Shown in pieces: positions 7,027 to 14,948 of a DNA stretch of 25,045 nt. Both the position numbers and the translations under genes were made by a program. Source of the stretch: a virus; the IMG/VR virus record IMGVR_UViG_3300031222_000018, positions 1 to 25,045 of that record; one strand, written 5' to 3'. Under the pieces are notes generated by a model. The model was given only the letters and a program-made list of their open reading frames with translations, did no database searches and had not been told where the DNA came from. Position 1 is the first letter of the stretch. Every line of letters begins with the position of its first letter.

Positions 7027-9408
7027 TCAGTCTTTCCGGTAACGGTAATCTTCCCATCCAGCCGCCCGCAGCGGCCACCAGGTTGCCCAGGATGGGCGTT
7101 CGGCCATTATAGCTTCCATGGCCCCGACGCTGTACGCGGGGTCGTCGGGGACTTCCGCGCACCCTTCGTCGTGCGTATGCATGACAATCGGGTAGCCGGC
7201 CCGCTCACATCGTAGCAGGGCTTCGAACTGAATATCAGCCGAAACGGCCTGGTCGACGTTTTCAAACAGGCGGCCGCCGTAGGTGTCCATACGAACCCAC
7301 CCGGGCGGCCCCTTCGTGGCGTTGCTGTTGTACCCTTCGAACGTGATCTGGTAGCACGGCCCGCGGTTCAGCTTATCGACGGCATCGACCAGGCGCGGGC
7401 GGTGGTAGTGCAGGAAGCGACCCGACGGGAGCCGGCAGAACAGGATATCGTCGGCCACACCGTAGGTTATGTCTAGGTACTGAAAGCACTGGCCGGGGTA
7501 AAGTATCGCCTTTATGGCGGCGCCTTCCAGGCCGAAAAGCTCCGGCTTATAGTCCCATTTCCCGGGCCCGCACCAACGAAATTGACCGCCCCACATTTCG
7601 ACTATTTCCGGGGATTCGTCGCGCCACTTGAGCACGTCCGCTTTTATTTCCCCGTCGTCGTTGAAGTAGTCGTCGGCCCCAAAGTTCTTCCAGGCGCCTA
7701 TCCAGCCGCCGTAGCCACCCGCCAGTTCGCGGATTTTCCCGACGCCCTTTCGCGCCGGGTGGTGCGTGCCGTGTTGCTTCTTATAAGCCAGGATTTCTTC
7801 GAACGGTATGCCGGTGGCGTTGCTGGCGGACGCTTCGTATATTTTGCCGTGGGTGTTGAACACGTCGATGCGCCACTGGCACCGAGATATACAGGCCGCC
7901 GCCACGGCTTCGATGGCGGAGAAATCGACACAGACCAGCTTTTTACCCGGGGCGGCGATGAACAGCCCGCGCAGGATACCGCACAGGACCGCAACCGGGG
8001 CGCCCCATGCCCGTTCGACCCATGCCAGGTCGCCCGTGCGTATGTCTTCGACGGCCTGGCACACCGCTTCGATGGTCCAGTCGTTCAGTTCATGCCAAAG
8101 CCAGGACCCGCACCGGGGGCAGCCGATTTCGGACACGTCCCGCCCGAATATCTTATTGCACCCCGTGTCTTCGCACCGGGCCGTCTTCGGGCCCTTCGCG
8201 GTAATGTTCTGAAGCTGGACGCCGCCAGCGGCCGCCCGCCCGGTTCGGTCCGCGCCGCAATACTTGTACTGGTCGCGCAGCCGCCCGTCGCTGGACGTTT
8301 GCAGCCGCAACGACCGTAGCTTTTTGACGTTGGCCGCGCCCAGGCTATCCCGGGTTTCCAGAGCTTCGCGGACGTGGGCCGGTATGTCGCCGGTCTTCAA
8401 GACTTCCCGCACCGTGTCGGCTTTCATGTCGGGTTGCGGGTAGCCCTGGTCGGCCAGCCAGGCGCCGAACTTCGCGACCTCAGACACCGAACCAACGGCG
8501 CCCTGGGTGATTTCGCACAGCCGCAGGGTGTACTTGCGTTCGGCCTGGCCTAGAACTTGCAGGGCAGCGTCCAGGGTTTGCACGTCCACCTGGACGCCCC
8601 GGGCGTTGATGGTCTGGTCCATTTGCCAGGTCGGCAGTTCGTACGGCGTCAGGTCCGGTATGCAGGCCGCGGCGTGGTCTTCCGCCAGAACGTCCTGGTC
8701 GTTGTAGTCGTAGAACTTGCAAAAGTCTTCCCAGGCCGTTGCGGGGGTCCAGCGGTGCGCCGGCCGGTTCTTCGTAGGCGTACGGGGCCGCGTTAACTTC
8801 TGAATGAGCCGGTCGCCCTCTTTGTCTTTCTCCGGCGTGCCCAGAACCTTCGCGGCGTTCTTCAAGCTGGCGGGCACGCTGTACCGCCGGGCCTTCGCCA
8901 TGGCGCACCGGCATTGTTCGAGATTCAGAACGGGCCACCCCAGTTTGCGAACGGCCACCAGGTTCCAGAGCCACCACTCGAAGGTAACGTTCCAGGCTTC
9001 GATTAGACGGCCGGCGGCGATATGCTCGAGCAAGTCGGTGGGGTTCGGGAAACCGGGGTACCACCGCCGGCGGCCCTTGCCGTCTTTCAGATCGTAGGCC
9101 AGGGACAGTATTTCGGTGGACGGGTGTTCCGCGTAAACCGGGGTACCGACGACGGGCAGGCCGCCTTTGCCCTGGGGGCCCAGGCCCTTGACCTTGCCGG
9201 TGCGGGGGTCGATCGAAAAGCCCGCCTCGCTGTAAGTCTCGAAGTCCATCGACGCCAGGACTTCGGAGCGGTACAGGGTGGTCTTAATTTTGGTACCGGC
9301 GGGCAGGTCGCAGGGATCGACCGCAACGACGCCCGCGTCGCCCATGGCGTGTGTCAGTTCGCCAAGCCAGACGCCGTTAGACTCCGGGTGCCAAAGCGGC
9401 TGAATCAT
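7027..9408 (-). CDS. Family A DNA polymerase with 3'-5' exonuclease domain
   Basis: A 793-residue PolA-type replicative polymerase. The N-terminal exonuclease shows ExoI (MDFET, Asp55 and Glu57), ExoII (IEAWNVTFEWWLWN, near 137-150) and ExoIII (YDYNDQDVLAEDH, near 233-245). In the polymerase part, TGRAAAGGVQLQN (389-401) matches the TGR..NLQN motif, motif A is VCVDFSAIEA (Asp495), motif B is around 554-570 (KGVGKIRELAGGYGG) and motif C is HTHDE (746-748). A four-cysteine insertion (Cys412, 417, 430, 433) between the TGR motif and motif A looks like a zinc-binding loop. No 5'-nuclease domain is present. It overlaps the upstream small gene by four bases (ATGA). Neighbouring DUF2815 and DUF2800 genes form a widespread phage replication set. 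Confidence 0.93.
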   Translation of the reverse strand: MIQPLWHPESNGVWLGELTHAMGDAGVVAVDPCDLPAGTKIKTTLYRSEVLASMDFETYSEAGFSIDPRTGKVKGLGPQGKGGLPVVGTPVYAEHPSTEILSLAYDLKDGKGRRRWYPGFPNPTDLLEHIAAGRLIEAWNVTFEWWLWNLVAVRKLGWPVLNLEQCRCAMAKARRYSVPASLKNAAKVLGTPEKDKEGDRLIQKLTRPRTPTKNRPAHRWTPATAWEDFCKFYDYNDQDVLAEDHAAACIPDLTPYELPTWQMDQTINARGVQVDVQTLDAALQVLGQAERKYTLRLCEITQGAVGSVSEVAKFGAWLADQGYPQPDMKADTVREVLKTGDIPAHVREALETRDSLGAANVKKLRSLRLQTSSDGRLRDQYKYCGADRTGRAAAGGVQLQNITAKGPKTARCEDTGCNKIFGRDVSEIGCPRCGSWLWHELNDWTIEAVCQAVEDIRTGDLAWVERAWGAPVAVLCGILRGLFIAAPGKKLVCVDFSAIEAVAAACISRCQWRIDVFNTHGKIYEASASNATGIPFEEILAYKKQHGTHHPARKGVGKIRELAGGYGGWIGAWKNFGADDYFNDDGEIKADVLKWRDESPEIVEMWGGQFRWCGPGKWDYKPELFGLEGAAIKAILYPGQCFQYLDITYGVADDILFCRLPSGRFLHYHRPRLVDAVDKLNRGPCYQITFEGYNSNATKGPPGWVRMDTYGGRLFENVDQAVSADIQFEALLRCERAGYPIVMHTHDEGCAEVPDDPAYSVGAMEAIMAERPSWATWWPLRAAGWEDYRYRKD

Positions 9409-9659
9409 AGCCCGTCCTCTTCTATCGTTTCGGGCTTCAACGCCACCGACGGCCCCCAGATAAAGACCAGGGCAACCCGTGTGGCTCTCAGCTTGCCGCG
9501 TAGGCCCAGGGCCGGGATGCCTTCGACGTATCGCGCGTTGCGCACGCCAGACGGCGCCGCGGACTTCACGCGCCCCTTAACCAGCGCGTCGTTGTGCGTC
9601 AGTACCAGGTCGCCCCGCAGGTCCAGCATTTGCCGGCCTTTCAGTTTGTAGAAATACAT
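9405..9659 (-). CDS. Small hypothetical protein upstream of polymerase
   Basis: The start is taken as the ATG at 9659 (MYFYKLKGRQMLDLRGD) because a G-rich SD (GGGGGCG) lies close upstream; a GTG four codons earlier would sit on that SD. The 84-residue product is basic, with strand-rich character (KLRATRVALVFIWG). It lies just after a terminator hairpin and overlaps the polymerase start by four bases, so it is translated with the polymerase. No family recognised. Confidence 0.65.
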   Translation of the reverse strand: MYFYKLKGRQMLDLRGDLVLTHNDALVKGRVKSAAPSGVRNARYVEGIPALGLRGKLRATRVALVFIWGPSVALKPETIEEDGL

Positions 9660-9675
9660 GGTCGCCCCCACATTG

Positions 9676-9697
9676 AAAAAGGCCCGCCGAAGCGGGC
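9676..9697 (-). terminator. Rho-independent terminator after the ssDNA-binding protein gene
   Basis: On the minus strand a perfect 6-bp GC stem GCCCGC-TTCG-GCGGGC (9682-9697) with a UUCG tetraloop is followed by CTTTTT. It lies 30 bases after the DUF2815 stop and before the small gene and polymerase. Leaky termination here would give more ssDNA-binding protein than polymerase. Confidence 0.8.
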
Positions 9698-9727
9698 AAA
9701 GGTGGCCGTCCGTGGCCTTCGCAACAA

Positions 9728-10579
9728 TTACTGGCCGCCCTGGCCGGGCAGGAAGTTATGGGCCTGGGCCGGTCCGTTATACCCGTTCTGGTTCGGGTCC
9801 TGTTGGCCGTTGGGGTTGTATCCGCCTTGCGGGTTGCCCCGGGGCTGTTGGTAGTTCTGGTTGTTGCCGCCTTGCGGGTTGCCCTGGGGCTGTTGGTAGT
9901 TCTGGTTGTTGCCGCCTTGCGGGTTGCCCTGGGGCTGTTGGTAGTTCTGGTTGTTGCCGCCTTGCGGGTTGCCCTGGGGCTGTTGGTAGTTCTGGTTGTT
10001 GCCGCCTTGCGGGTTGCCCTGGGGCTGTTGCGCACCGCCGCCACCGAAGGCCGACGCGGTGTTCACGCCGCCGCCAATCTGCAAGCGTTGTGCCTGGGCG
10101 GACTGAATCACCGCGAAGGCGTCCAGGCCAGCCGATACGCCCTTATTGCCGGCGGCGTCGTAGTCGTAGCAATGCGCGAGCACATCGACCTTCTGGCCGG
10201 TAAAGATCACCTGGTTAAAGGCCATAGCGTCAATGGGCGCGCCGTTTTCGTCGTACACGTCCGGAGCTTTCAGGGTCGTTTTAAAGCTGATCACCACCCA
10301 GCCGGTAAACATCCCGTTAAACTCGTCCGGGCCTACCTGTCCGATGGGCATGCGGCCGCCCTGGGGGAGCTGTCCGCGCCACTTCGATTCCATAAGGCAC
10401 TTATTGGCGAGCTGGTCGTAAAGACCCAGGTCGGGGTTGCTAGGTTCAAAAACCGCTTTCATTGTCCATTTCTGGGACCCGGCTTTCGTGCCCTGTTGCA
10501 CGATTTCCGGCTGGGTGATTCCGTCCCATACGATGAAACCGCCGCAGATTTTTACGTGTTTTTCGTCAAATTGTGGCAT
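9728..10579 (-). CDS. DUF2815 ssDNA-binding protein with Q/G/N-rich repeat tail
   Basis: A 283-residue protein. The first 180 residues match DUF2815, a phage ssDNA-binding family with an OB-like fold: KWTMKAVFEPSN, then GWVVISFKTTLKAPDVYDENG and FTGQKVDVLAHCYDYDAAGNKG. A linker VNTASAFGGGG follows. The tail is four perfect copies of a 15-residue unit (QQPQGNPQGGNNQNY) plus a decayed one, ending NFLPGQGGQ. A long low-complexity tail is common in SSB-like proteins and can drive partner binding or condensation; the short acidic tip of bacterial SSB is absent. The SD is AAGGA before the ATG at 10579. It lies three bases from the DUF2800 stop and is followed by a terminator. Confidence 0.85.
   Translation of the reverse strand: MPQFDEKHVKICGGFIVWDGITQPEIVQQGTKAGSQKWTMKAVFEPSNPDLGLYDQLANKCLMESKWRGQLPQGGRMPIGQVGPDEFNGMFTGWVVISFKTTLKAPDVYDENGAPIDAMAFNQVIFTGQKVDVLAHCYDYDAAGNKGVSAGLDAFAVIQSAQAQRLQIGGGVNTASAFGGGGAQQPQGNPQGGNNQNYQQPQGNPQGGNNQNYQQPQGNPQGGNNQNYQQPQGNPQGGNNQNYQQPRGNPQGGYNPNGQQDPNQNGYNGPAQAHNFLPGQGGQ
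9841..10020 (-). repeat. 45-bp perfect tandem repeat, four copies, in coding sequence
   Basis: Four consecutive 45-bp units starting at 9841, 9886, 9931 and 9976 are identical at every base. A diverged unit precedes them at about 9796-9840, and a partial unit follows at 10021. They encode the QQPQGNPQGGNNQNY tail of the ssDNA-binding protein. Exact identity, including third codon positions, points to recent expansion by slippage or recombination. Confidence 0.97.
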
Positions 10580-10582
10580 TGC

Positions 10583-11755
10583 TTATTTCCTTTTGAATGC
10601 GCGGGAGCCGATGGACTCTTCCGCGGGTACCAGTTTGAGTTTACCGGCGGGGCGCCGGGTGAGCTTTTCCATTGTGGCCTTCAAGTGCGGCCGGATTTCC
10701 TTTGGCGCCAGGGCCAAGGTTTGCGTGGGTGTAAGCACCGCGTCCTTCGCGGCATCGACACCGAACTGAGACGCCAGGGCGCGGGCCTGGGCCGGGGGTA
10801 CCGACCACTCGAGGCGGCCGCTCCCTGTTTCCAGGGCAAGACCCGTGCCAACTTGTCCGCCGCGTATCCGGTGTTGCAGTTCGTCTTCTACCGCGTCCAG
10901 GCGCGCTTTGGCGGTTGATAGGCCGTCGACAAGGATTCCACGTTCTACCGCCAGGTCGGCGGCGTCCATGGCGTCCATGGCGTAGGGCTCGTTTACCATG
11001 TCGATGTAGTTGTAGCCCGCCCGCCTGGCCGCCGAACACTTCCCGACCGCTTTACAGTCGCGACACCATGGCCCGGTTGAAAGCGTCGGACCGGCGAAGA
11101 CTTCGTGGGCCTTCGCGTACAACTGGTTCCAGACGCCGCGCAAGTCGGACAAAAAGCCCGCCCACTCCCGGACCGGACCGCGTGCGTAGTAACAGAACGG
11201 CTGGACGATACGGGAAACCACCCGGGTCTGGCGGTCCAGTTCCCCGTTGATTCCGAACTTTTCCGCCAGGCCGGCCAAGTAGTCGAACAACTGTAAGCCG
11301 TCGGGCTTTGCTTCCCGGTGCCCGTGTTTGTAGTCCCAAATGAACAGCAAAGCGCGGTCCGGAAGGTAGAGCGCCGAGTCCAGGGTGCCCCAGTTCTGTT
11401 CGTGAATCCGGGGCATGCGGACGCGGTGTTCGATAAGCAGATCCGGCAGAGCATTGAACCGCCAGCAGACTTCCAGAACGTCGTCAACGTGGACCTGGGC
11501 ACCTTCCGCCATTTTGTCGTCGATGATAACGCCGTTGGGCGCCTTCGAGCCGATGAACTGGTGGCACGCCAGCCAGCCGCCGCGCGTCGTGTCCTGGTGG
11601 TTCAGCAGGGTTTCCGACATAACCCAGTGCGCGGCCGTACCTTCCCGGGCCTGTTCGCTACTCAGGTCCGGCATATCCGCCTGGGCGGCTACCGAACCGG
11701 AACAGTGGCCCCACTGTTCGGAGCTACTGGGCGCCAGCGGTGCGTGTTCCGACAT
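10583..11755 (-). CDS. DUF2800 Cas4/RecB-like nuclease
   Basis: The start is the ATG at 11755 (MSEHAPLAPSSSEQWGHCSG), with a GGAG SD; the longer frame to 11881 only covers the upstream gene. The 390-residue product matches DUF2800 of the PD-(D/E)xK superfamily. Visible active-site residues are His43 (AAHWV), Asp126 (WGTLDSALYL), Asp141 and Lys143 (FIWDYKHG), and the QLFDYLAGL helix. Four cysteines, Cys18 and Cys231/234/240 (CRDCKAVGKC), have the one-plus-three arrangement of Cas4-type iron-sulphur clusters. It probably acts in recombination or DNA end processing together with the DUF2815 protein encoded next. Confidence 0.88.
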   Translation of the reverse strand: MSEHAPLAPSSSEQWGHCSGSVAAQADMPDLSSEQAREGTAAHWVMSETLLNHQDTTRGGWLACHQFIGSKAPNGVIIDDKMAEGAQVHVDDVLEVCWRFNALPDLLIEHRVRMPRIHEQNWGTLDSALYLPDRALLFIWDYKHGHREAKPDGLQLFDYLAGLAEKFGINGELDRQTRVVSRIVQPFCYYARGPVREWAGFLSDLRGVWNQLYAKAHEVFAGPTLSTGPWCRDCKAVGKCSAARRAGYNYIDMVNEPYAMDAMDAADLAVERGILVDGLSTAKARLDAVEDELQHRIRGGQVGTGLALETGSGRLEWSVPPAQARALASQFGVDAAKDAVLTPTQTLALAPKEIRPHLKATMEKLTRRPAGKLKLVPAEESIGSRAFKRK

Positions 11756-11756
11756 T

Positions 11757-12473
11757 TTACGCTCCGGCCTTTTCGGAAAGTGGGCTGTAGACCTGAAAGA
11801 TACGCGCTTCGACGGTTGCCGCGTCATTCGGCGGGAACAGGTCGGTGACCTGGACGCCGGCCGCCGCGTAGGCCCCGGCAATGTCTTCCTGTGTCAGAAG
11901 GCCGGCCGCCTGTTTTTCCGATACCCAGGCCATAAACGACCCGGTATCTTTCGGTGCGCTGGCCGCGGGCGGTTGTTCCTGTCGCTGGCCGCCACCGAAC
12001 GCCCCGGCCGTGTTCACCTGTTCGTTGGCGTGGTCGTCCTCACCCCGCTCTTCGCGCTCTTCGCGGGCTTCGTCCAGTTCTGACAATTTGCCGGCGTACC
12101 AGAAGTCGTATGCGCTATCGGTGACCCCCTTGCGTTTCTTCCACTGGCCGGCGCGCTTGCCGGTGGAGTAGTACGGGTCGGCCGCGTTGCCGCAGAAATC
12201 CGAATGGAACGGCACGCCCTTCGTATCCACTTTGCGGCCGGTGTCCGGTGTCGCTTCGGGCTCTTCTAGCCCGGGTCCGTCGGCGTGCCGTGGTTGCTCA
12301 CCGGTCGGGGACAGCTCTTCCCAGCCTTTTGGTTTTTCGTCGTAATGCCCGGGGCCGTTGTTGCCCGCCGCGGTGCTTTCGGCGTAGGGCTGGCCAGCCA
12401 GGTCGGCAAACAGCCGGGAAACCGCGTTCAGTTCCCCCGGTGCCGCGTTGCGTGTGTCAATTTCTACTCTCAT
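11757..12473 (-). CDS. WKKRKGV-motif phage protein, first gene of the replication operon
   Basis: A 238-residue protein. Its middle contains GVPFHSDFCG...GQWKKRKGVTDSAYDFW (about residues 86-126). That is a variant of the H-S-x-G-x-WKKRRGV motif found in many uncharacterised phage proteins near recombination genes. A charged coiled segment (DEAREEREERGEDD) follows, then a linker VNTAGAFGGGQ nearly the same as one in the DUF2815 protein. The C-terminal TGSFMAWVSEKQAAGLLTQ and DIAGAYAAAGV form a helical domain also common in that family. The gene heads the operon and follows a leftward promoter. The biochemical role is unknown; a link to ssDNA handling is inferred from context. Confidence 0.75.
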   Translation of the reverse strand: MRVEIDTRNAAPGELNAVSRLFADLAGQPYAESTAAGNNGPGHYDEKPKGWEELSPTGEQPRHADGPGLEEPEATPDTGRKVDTKGVPFHSDFCGNAADPYYSTGKRAGQWKKRKGVTDSAYDFWYAGKLSELDEAREEREERGEDDHANEQVNTAGAFGGGQRQEQPPAASAPKDTGSFMAWVSEKQAAGLLTQEDIAGAYAAAGVQVTDLFPPNDAATVEARIFQVYSPLSEKAGA

Positions 12474-12500
12474 GTTGCGTTCTCCGTTTCGGCTTTTCGT

Positions 12501-12529
12501 TTGACAGCGACACCGAGGTTAGGCACTAT
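12501..12529 (+). promoter_or_regulatory. Rightward sigma70-like promoter for the helicase operon
   Basis: A perfect -35 TTGACA (12501-12506) is followed after 17 bases by CACTAT (12524-12529, 3 of 6 matches); TATCTA at 12527 is an alternative -10. The predicted start is about 12536, 28 bases before the first gene of the helicase operon. It physically overlaps the leftward promoter in the same 90-base gap. Confidence 0.5.
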
Positions 12530-12544
12530 CTACGGAAAAGTCAA
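12516..12544 (-). promoter_or_regulatory. Leftward sigma70-like promoter for the polymerase operon
   Basis: On the minus strand -35 TTGACT (12539-12544, 5 of 6) and -10 TAACCT (12516-12521, 3 of 6) are 17 bases apart. The predicted start is about 12509, 36 bases before the first gene of the leftward replication operon. Its -10 lies within the rightward promoter's spacer, so polymerase could occupy only one at a time. Confidence 0.45.
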
Positions 12545-12563
12545 CTAATGAAAAGGCCGAAAA

Positions 12564-12767
12564 GTGCACAAAGGCGACCGAGAACTTCCGAACGAAGACC
12601 ACGAACAGTTCTGCCACGATATAGCGGAGGCGATAGGCTCAGAAGACGGCGACCGGTACCGGGAGCTTATGAAGTCGGACCGCAACCCGCTACCGCATGC
12701 CAGTCGCGCCACCGCCCTTCAAGTCCAGGCCCGGGTGCACTGCCTGGCGGAGACGCGGGGTGCTTAA
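12564..12767 (+). CDS. Small acidic protein coupled to helicase
   Basis: A 67-residue ORF starting at GTG 12564 with AAAAGG seven bases upstream. Its stop (12765-12767) overlaps the helicase start at 12760, which fits translational coupling. The N-terminal half is acidic and helical (HEQFCHDIAEAIGSEDGDRYRELM), the rest has HASRATALQVQARVHCL. No family is recognised. A shadow frame on the same strand covers this region but lacks an SD and runs into the helicase. Confidence 0.6.
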   Translation: MHKGDRELPNEDHEQFCHDIAEAIGSEDGDRYRELMKSDRNPLPHASRATALQVQARVHCLAETRGA

Positions 12768-14463
12768 CCTTCGCCGTTACCAGTCCAACTTCGTTCTGGA
12801 CATTCAGGCCGCGTGGGAAACCGTGCGGTCGGTCCTGGGCGTATTGCCGACCGGAGCCGGAAAGACGGTGTGCTTTTCGTCGGTTATGCACGACCACCGG
12901 GGGGCGGCGGCGGCCGTTGTGCACCGTAAAGAGATTGTGGGGCAGATAAGCCAGTCCCTGGCCCGCCTGGACGTTCCGCACCGGATTATCGCCCCGCCGT
13001 CCGTCGTAACGCGGATCCGCCGCAAGCATTTAAAGGAGTTCGGCAAGTCGTTTGTGGACCCGCACGCCCAGGCCGGCGTGATATCCGTTCAGACAATGAC
13101 CAGCCCGGCAAGCGGGCGGAACCGAGAGCTTCAACGCTGGCTGGGGCAGATCACGCTGGCGGTCTTCGATGAGGGGCACCACTACGTCCGGCAAGGGCTA
13201 TGGGCCCGGGCCGTGGACAGCATGGAAAACGCCCAGCTTTTGTTCGTGACGGCAACACCGGACCGGGCGGACGGCAAGGGCCTGGGCGAAGCGTCGGACG
13301 GCTTCGCGCAAACGTTGGTCGAAGGCCCGCACCTTCAATGGCTGATCGATCAGGGGTACCTGGCCCCGTTCACCTACAAAGCGCCGACAACCGACCTGGA
13401 CGTTTCGGGCCTGGCGGTGACGGCTTCGGGCGACCTAAACACGAAGGCCCTGCGCAAGCGGGTTGTCGAGTCGCACCTGGTCGGGGACGTTGTGCGCCAC
13501 TACAAACAGTTCGCGGACGGAAAGCGGGCCATTGTGTTCGCTACGGACGTTGAAACCGCCAACGACATGGCCGACGCGTTCGAGGCGGCCGGTGTACCTT
13601 CGGCGGCTTTGAGCGGGGAAAGCGAACAGGGCGACCGGGACCACAAGCTGGACCTGTTCGACGATGGGCGCTTAAAGGTTCTGGTGAACGTGGACCTGTT
13701 CGACGAGGGCTTCGACGTTCCCGGCGTTGATGCGGTTATCCTGGCACGGCCGACGGAAAGCCTGGCCAAGTACCTGCAGATGGTCGGCCGGTCGCTTCGT
13801 GTGGTGTACGCGGCGGGCTTCGACCTGGCAACGGCAGACGGCCGGCGCGCCGCTATTGCCGCCAGCGACAAGCCGAACGCCATTATTATCGACCCGGTGC
13901 GGAACTGGGAGCGCCACGGCATGCCGAATTGGCCGCGCAAGTGGACCCTGGACGGCAAACAGAAAGGCACCCGGCCCGCTACCGACACGGTACCGCAGCG
14001 GGTTTGCGATAGTTGCACGCAGCCGTACGAACGGTTCTACGCGGCCTGCCCGTTTTGCGGACACGTCCCGGAGCCCGCCGGGCGGTACCGGCCGGAGCAA
14101 GTGGACGGGGACCTTATGGAGCTGGACGTGGACGGCATGGCCCGCCTTTTCGCGGCCATGCAGTACGCCGAACTGGACGAAGACACCTACGCCAAAGACC
14201 AGATCGGGCGGGGCATACCGGCGATAGGGCGCGGCCCCGATATGAAGAGGCACCGGGAAGCAAGGTACCGCCGAAGCGTTCTGCGGGAGCTTGTCGCATG
14301 GTGGACTGGAGTGCAGCCGGCGGGCCGGGAGCTGGCGGAAAAGCACCGCCGGTTCTTCCACCGCTTCGGCATCGATATTGGCACGGCGTTTACGCTGTCG
14401 GCCAAAGACACCGACGCGCTAATCGAGCGCATAAAAGAACGCTTTGCGGAGGATATGACGTGA
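12760..14463 (+). CDS. SF2 (DEAD/DEAH-type) helicase with C-terminal zinc ribbon
   Basis: The GTG at 12760 is chosen because GGAG lies seven bases upstream and the product then starts MLNLRRYQSN, a normal helicase Q-like start; the 21 earlier residues from 12697 are not conserved-looking. The 567-residue protein has Walker A GVLPTGAGKT (27-36), DEGH (137-140), TAT (164-166), an AIVFATDVETANDMADAF motif IV region (257-274), DLFDEGFDVPGVDAV (312-326) and QMVGRSLR (340-347). A zinc ribbon (Cys416, 419, 430, 433) follows the helicase core. It resembles the UvrB/RecG-side SF2 helicases found in phage replication modules next to VRR-NUC nucleases, as here. It probably unwinds branched DNA in replication or recombination. 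Confidence 0.92.
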   Translation: MLNLRRYQSNFVLDIQAAWETVRSVLGVLPTGAGKTVCFSSVMHDHRGAAAAVVHRKEIVGQISQSLARLDVPHRIIAPPSVVTRIRRKHLKEFGKSFVDPHAQAGVISVQTMTSPASGRNRELQRWLGQITLAVFDEGHHYVRQGLWARAVDSMENAQLLFVTATPDRADGKGLGEASDGFAQTLVEGPHLQWLIDQGYLAPFTYKAPTTDLDVSGLAVTASGDLNTKALRKRVVESHLVGDVVRHYKQFADGKRAIVFATDVETANDMADAFEAAGVPSAALSGESEQGDRDHKLDLFDDGRLKVLVNVDLFDEGFDVPGVDAVILARPTESLAKYLQMVGRSLRVVYAAGFDLATADGRRAAIAASDKPNAIIIDPVRNWERHGMPNWPRKWTLDGKQKGTRPATDTVPQRVCDSCTQPYERFYAACPFCGHVPEPAGRYRPEQVDGDLMELDVDGMARLFAAMQYAELDEDTYAKDQIGRGIPAIGRGPDMKRHREARYRRSVLRELVAWWTGVQPAGRELAEKHRRFFHRFGIDIGTAFTLSAKDTDALIERIKERFAEDMT

Positions 14464-14948
14464 ACTTTAACGACTGGGCGGCAAGGCACCCGCGGGCCGC
14501 AGCGGAACTTCGGGAAGCTATGGGCGCGGTGCCCTGGCCGACGGTACCGGAAGGCGGCGACGGGAAGTCGGAGAACTGGGCGCAGCAACGGGCCCGCTTT
14601 AAGATCGCACACGCCGGGGCTATGTCCTGGCGGAACAACGTGGGGGCGACGCCGGCGAAATGTCCGGACTGCAACGCGCCCCGCCAGCCGATACGGTACG
14701 GCCTGGCGAACGACTCCGCGCAGCTAAACGCGAAGGTGAAGTCGTCGGACCTGATACTGGCCGTTCCCCGGCTTATCCGCCCGCAAGACGTGGGCCGGAC
14801 TATCGCGCAGTTCGGGAGCGTCGAAACGAAAAGGCCCGGGTGGGTTTACACCGGCAAAGACCAGGAGCCGGGGCAGGCCGCCTGGTTGGCCCTCATTCAG
14901 AATCTAGGCGGCTTTGCCGCGTTCAGCACCGGGGATATTGAGCTATGA
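14460..14948 (+). CDS. VRR-NUC type nuclease
   Basis: Starts at GTG 14460 in a GTGA overlap on the helicase stop, with GGAGG seven bases upstream; the longer frame from 14013 lies inside the helicase gene. The 162-residue product matches the VRR-NUC branch of PD-(D/E)xK nucleases: SWRNNVGATPAKCPDC (56-71), SSDLILAV (Asp97), VETKRPGW (Glu122, Lys124), then EPGQAAWLALIQNLGGFAAF (136-155). Such nucleases cut branched DNA. The pairing with an SF2 helicase is a recurring phage arrangement that suggests joint processing of replication or recombination intermediates. Confidence 0.85.
   Translation: MNFNDWAARHPRAAAELREAMGAVPWPTVPEGGDGKSENWAQQRARFKIAHAGAMSWRNNVGATPAKCPDCNAPRQPIRYGLANDSAQLNAKVKSSDLILAVPRLIRPQDVGRTIAQFGSVETKRPGWVYTGKDQEPGQAAWLALIQNLGGFAAFSTGDIEL

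Noticed and set aside
7582-8319. 245-residue plus-strand ORF inside the polymerase region
   Set aside because: Antisense to conserved polymerase motifs; a usual long shadow in GC-rich DNA.
9758-10918. 386-residue plus-strand ORF opposite the DUF2815 and DUF2800 genes
   Set aside because: Its protein is low-complexity Leu/Val/Ala made by the reverse of the QGN repeat, it covers two recognisable genes on the other strand, and it has no SD.
12248-12949. 233-residue plus-strand ORF across the divergent gap
   Set aside because: It overlaps three better supported genes and has Arg/Pro-rich shadow composition.
14013-14459. N-terminal extension of the VRR-NUC gene
   Set aside because: It lies wholly within the helicase gene and a GTG with a good SD exists at 14460.
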